Positions 61,167-64,000 of a stretch of DNA of 64,000 nt are shown here, in pieces (position 1 is the stretch's first letter; each line of letters opens with the position of its first letter). Both the position numbers and the translations under genes were made by a program. Source of the DNA: Kalaharituber pfeilii. Its lineage: Eukaryota; Ascomycota; Pezizomycetes; Pezizales; Pezizaceae. The notes under the pieces are model-generated. The model did not search any database, was not told where the DNA came from, and was given only the letters and a program-made list of their open reading frames with translations. The stretch lies in assembly GCA_015179045.1 (NCBI GenBank), contig WHUZ01000131.1:56973-120972 (forward strand), written 5' to 3'.

Positions 61167-62903
61167 CTAGTGGAGGTCGAAATCAAGAGTATTATCACAA
61201 ATCACTTCTAGCCACTTGCACCTCTCAATATCTGCTCTTCTCTTGGCCTTCTTACCCATGACTAGGACCTCCTCCTTTGAGGTCTCCAGTGGTAGATCGT
61301 GAGCTTCAGCAACCTCCCTGAGTACTCCTGCAATTCTCTCCCCAATTCTCCTTATATCTTTTCCTCCTTCCCAATCTAGAATAACACAGTTCATATCATC
61401 TACAAATGAGGGCAGCTCCACTTCACAGTCTCTCACTGTTGTAGCTACCTTTGTTTCCATCTCTTCTAGAATTGGTGCCATGTATATGAGGAACACAACT
61501 GGAGATAAAGGCGAGCCCTGCGGCACACCTATATTCGATCTGCCATTGCTCCTCACTTGTCTATCCCATTCCACCTCAAACTCTCGCTCCCAGAAGAAGG
61601 TTTCTAACCAGGGTAACTATTTCTCAGCTTTAGAACCCTATACTCAGTACTTGACCATATCCCATCGTATGTTCCCAAAGCCTCCCTTGAGATCCTCCAT
61701 AATCTACACTGCCCCACCGCCACGTGCCAGGGCGCTCTGGCTCTTCACAACTGCCCGAAATAAGGCATTAATTGCAGACCTTCCTCTCACTTCTCCAAAC
61801 TGCCCATGGTGGAATAGTCCAGCTTCTTGCAAGTCATCAGCAACCACCTTCTCCATCAGTTTTCCCACACAATTAATGAGTTGAATAGGCCTCCAGCTCT
61901 TTGCTTGCATAAGGTCCCTGCCAGACTTCAGGATCATGATCACCTTACTGAATTGCCAATCCTTCGGCATCCTGGCTGTAGCCAGCTCAGCAGCTAGCTC
62001 CTTTATTAACTGCTCTCCTAGCACTGTTTTATTGACCAGCTTGATAAATCTATAGCTGATGCCATCAGGCCCTGGAGCTGAACGGCTCGAAGTGCCTGCA
62101 AGTGCCTTGCATAGCCTCTCAGTCAGCTTTTTTACATTGGAGGTCCATTCGTCTGTCAGGCTCTGCGGGCCCGAGTTCACTGGTAGGTCCAATGTTGTCA
62201 GTGAAATTAATGCCACCTGTAAATTCAACGCTGCCAGCAAATGCGACACTACTGGTGAATTCGGTACTACCGGCGAATTCGACACTGCTCGTGAATTCGA
62301 TGTCGCTGGCGAATTCGATACCGCTAGTAAATTTGGATTTGATATTGCTGGTGAATTTGATACTGCCAGTGAAGTTAATGCTGCTGGTGAGGTTGACACT
62401 GCTGGTGGATCCGACGTCACCTGATATTTGAAGTTTCTCTGTACTAGGCCTCTCACCTTCTCCTCGTCTGTCCTCCATATATCACTATTGTCACCTAGAA
62501 GGTCACCCATTTTTCCTCTTAACTTCCAAAGGTCCTTTGCTACTTGGATCACATCCCATGGGTCCTTAGAGCTGTGTTCCTCTATAAACTGTTCCCAGCA
62601 CCCCTTTTTCTTTCGTCTTATGATATACTTGAGGGTCTTAACCCGCTCTTTCCACCGTAGGAGTCTGGCTCTCTCCCATGCTTTGGCTCCCTGTACCTTC
62701 CCCCCTCGGCCCTCCTTCCTCACTGCCTTCGCTGCCTCTTCTACCTCCTTATCCCACCACAACTTACTTCTTAATGATGCACGTATCTCCCTCTTCAGAC
62801 TCTCTCGAAGCTTGCAGGTCTTCTCATATGCAGTCTCTCCCCCAAGGCTTCGGTACCACTCCCATTGGTCTGAAGCCTTCTTTTGCATGATTTCTTGGAT
62901 CAA
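61167..62903 (-). pseudogene. LINE reverse transcriptase and linker
   Basis: 62903-61704 covers the pre-RT linker (ERARLLRWKERVKTLKYI, WDVIQVAKDLWKL) and RT start (SRSAPGPDGISYRFIK, KSWRPIQLINCVGKLMEK). 61574-61167 has GVPQGSPLSPVVFLIYM and SFVDDMNCVI with the catalytic Asp pair. The middle (about 61580-61700) and thumb (60700-61160) are decayed. The linker contains an in-frame 18-bp repeat expansion. Confidence 0.85.
62200..62405. repeat. 18-bp in-frame minisatellite within LINE ORF2
   Basis: Units of CTGGTGAATTCGATACTG, about eleven, encode a repeated SPAVSN-like hexapeptide on the minus strand (SNSPATSNSRAVSNSPVV). It lies between the linker and the RT and keeps the frame. Other LINE copies in the window do not show it where the region can be compared. 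Confidence 0.85.
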
Positions 62904-63125
62904 ATCTTCTGCCTTATCCCAATCTACTCCTCTTCTTATTTCAGTTTTGCCTTGGCTGCTACTACAAGTCCCCCAGACTACTGCATGGTCTCCACATAAC
63001 CACTCTGGATCTTCGTTTTGCCATCCAAATTCCCCATACTTCTAGACTAGATCTAGAACACTCTTTCTGACCTGCTCTTCAACTTCTCTTGCCCATGTTG
63101 AAACCCCTTTCCTTGTTTCCAGAAG

Positions 63126-63280
63126 AGAAACATACGGGAAATTTTAGAGTGGGCAGGAGGAGAGTAACTCTGGAGCGGGCGGCGTGAATTTCGTATGAAT
63201 TTCGTTATGTAACTAAACATCGCCATAGCTCTTAGGGCGGCATGCGATTAATGAAATAAAAAAAAAAAAAAAAAAAAAAA
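63126..63280 (+). mobile_element. Short LINE 3' end (family 1), 155 bp
   Basis: Last codons REILEWAGGE, 3' UTR, ATCGCCATAGCTCTTAGG hairpin, TAATGAAAT and an A-run. Duplication TTGTTTCCAGAAG at 63113-63125 and TTGTTACCAGAAG at 63281-63293. Confidence 0.9.
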
Positions 63281-63295
63281 TTGTTACCAGAAGCT

Positions 63296-63800
63296 AGCCT
63301 ATGCCTTCCAAACCCTCTTTGAGTGCCGTTCCCCTTGGGTCAGGCCCTCTGTCTAGTTTGGACCATGCTGGATGGTATGCATTAAAGTCCCCAGTAGTAC
63401 TGTACTAGACTGCAGACCTCCTGGGCCTCTCAGCCTTCCCCATCTGTCTATCCAATCCTGCAAGGTCTCCAAATTCATATCTGGGTGGATATATACTCCT
63501 CCCGCTCTGCCACCTCCTTCTACCTCACACCAGACCCCCTTTCGTCTCTTCAATCACTTTCTACTCCTGGTCCCTTTCCTTGCATGAGCCACTACCCTCT
63601 TGCACTCTCAACTTGGCTGATGACCTCATAAGCTGGATATCTTGTTGTGACCCACTCTCCTCCTTTCTCTGCAACCTATGCTTCTTCCTATAAAGATCAC
63701 ATCTACTTTCTCTCTATTTGCCTATTCCAGAATAATATCACTATTTCTGAGAGAACTCCAACATTCTGGAATGCCACCTTCATCCTCTGTTCAGTAACCA
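63296..63800 (-). pseudogene. LINE endonuclease (APE-type) domain
   Basis: Minus strand from about 63783: MKVAFQNVGVLSEIV, the usual start of fungal LINE endonucleases. Near 63550-63480: WCEVEGGGRAGGVYIHPDMN. Near 63400-63370: GDFNAYHPAWSK in a frame one base off, containing the catalytic Asp-Phe-Asn. It nicks the target so that RT can prime. Several indels; not functional. Confidence 0.7.
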
Positions 63801-64000
63801 TTACGTCAGAACCACTTCCCTGCTAGCATATAGCTCGCCAGCTCTGGCCCTAGCCCTGGCCTCTTCAAAGAGTCTCTAGTAGATACAGTTGCACACTTCC
63901 TTCGCTGGTGCCCCATACCACCACACACGGCCAGCACGTCCTACTGCCTGCTTTGACTCCCTGTTGTTTCTGACTTTGGTAGGCCCTCGGCGGCTGGTGT

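Larger units (their letters stand above)
59512..64000 (-). mobile_element. Long LINE (family 2), runs off the window
   Basis: T-run at 59512, ATTCACGTAACCCCGCAT tail and hairpin, 3' UTR, zinc knuckle region, RNase H, RT, linker, endonuclease and, at the right edge, an ORF1-type knuckle (about 63890-63945). It is the fullest LINE here and the reference for the family-2 fragments. Many stops and shifts: a dead copy. Two family-1 tails are nested in it. Confidence 0.88.

Overview
The window looks like a repeat-dominated region of a filamentous fungus, most likely an ascomycete. This rests on the combination of element types: LINEs with an RNase H domain and a C-terminal zinc knuckle (Tad-like), a DIRS-like tyrosine-recombinase retrotransposon, Copia and chromodomain Gypsy elements, pogo/Tc1-type DNA transposons with TA target duplications, and AT-rich decayed islands of the sort left by RIP-like mutation. 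No species can be named. No complete host gene is recognised. The best host-like locus is a decayed membrane-protein gene at 48446-50237. Many open frames are antisense shadows of LINEs.

Layout. 1-6.6 kb: dispersed repeats, a long inverted repeat, LINE 3' fragments, a decayed minus-strand coding region and two short-period satellites. 6608-14960: an 8.35-kb unit bounded by pogo/Tc1-like terminal inverted repeats and TA duplications, sitting in a 58-bp satellite. It contains a DIRS-like element (gag, RT-RNase H, tyrosine recombinase) whose recombinase gene is split by a Copia element. 15-22.9 kb: the rest of that satellite, an internal LINE RT fragment and large GGCC-rich minisatellites. 22903-25147: an apparently intact pogo-like transposon with a 591-codon DDE transposase. 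25-37 kb: relics of DNA transposons, solo LTRs, foldback elements and many very short LINE tails. 37.1-40.8 kb: a frameshifted minus-strand LINE carrying a LINE tail inside a LINE tail, followed by a plus-strand LINE copy. 40.8-42.3 kb: AT-rich desert. 42.3-52 kb: a deleted Tc1/IS630-like element, more tails and the host-like pseudogene. 52-59.5 kb: a minus-strand Copia relic with a solo LTR in it, a foldback relative, satellites and the LTR/integrase end of a chromovirus. 59512-64000: a long minus-strand LINE (zinc knuckle, RNase H, RT, endonuclease, ORF1 zinc knuckle) running off the window.

Main points. (1) The DIRS gag frame ends in TAG CAATTA, the tobacco-mosaic-type leaky stop. The RT frame continues in phase with no AUG until after the RT catalytic motif, so stop readthrough is the natural way to make RT. 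(2) At least fourteen insertions of about 30-125 bp consist only of poly(A) plus a LINE 3' tail and have matching target duplications. (3) The tails carry a two-tier hairpin whose stems show compensatory changes between copies, which suggests an RNA recognised by the LINE machinery. (4) Two copies join LINE ORF1 directly to this tail, suggesting a non-autonomous LINE-derived family. The nesting order can be read almost to the base in several places.
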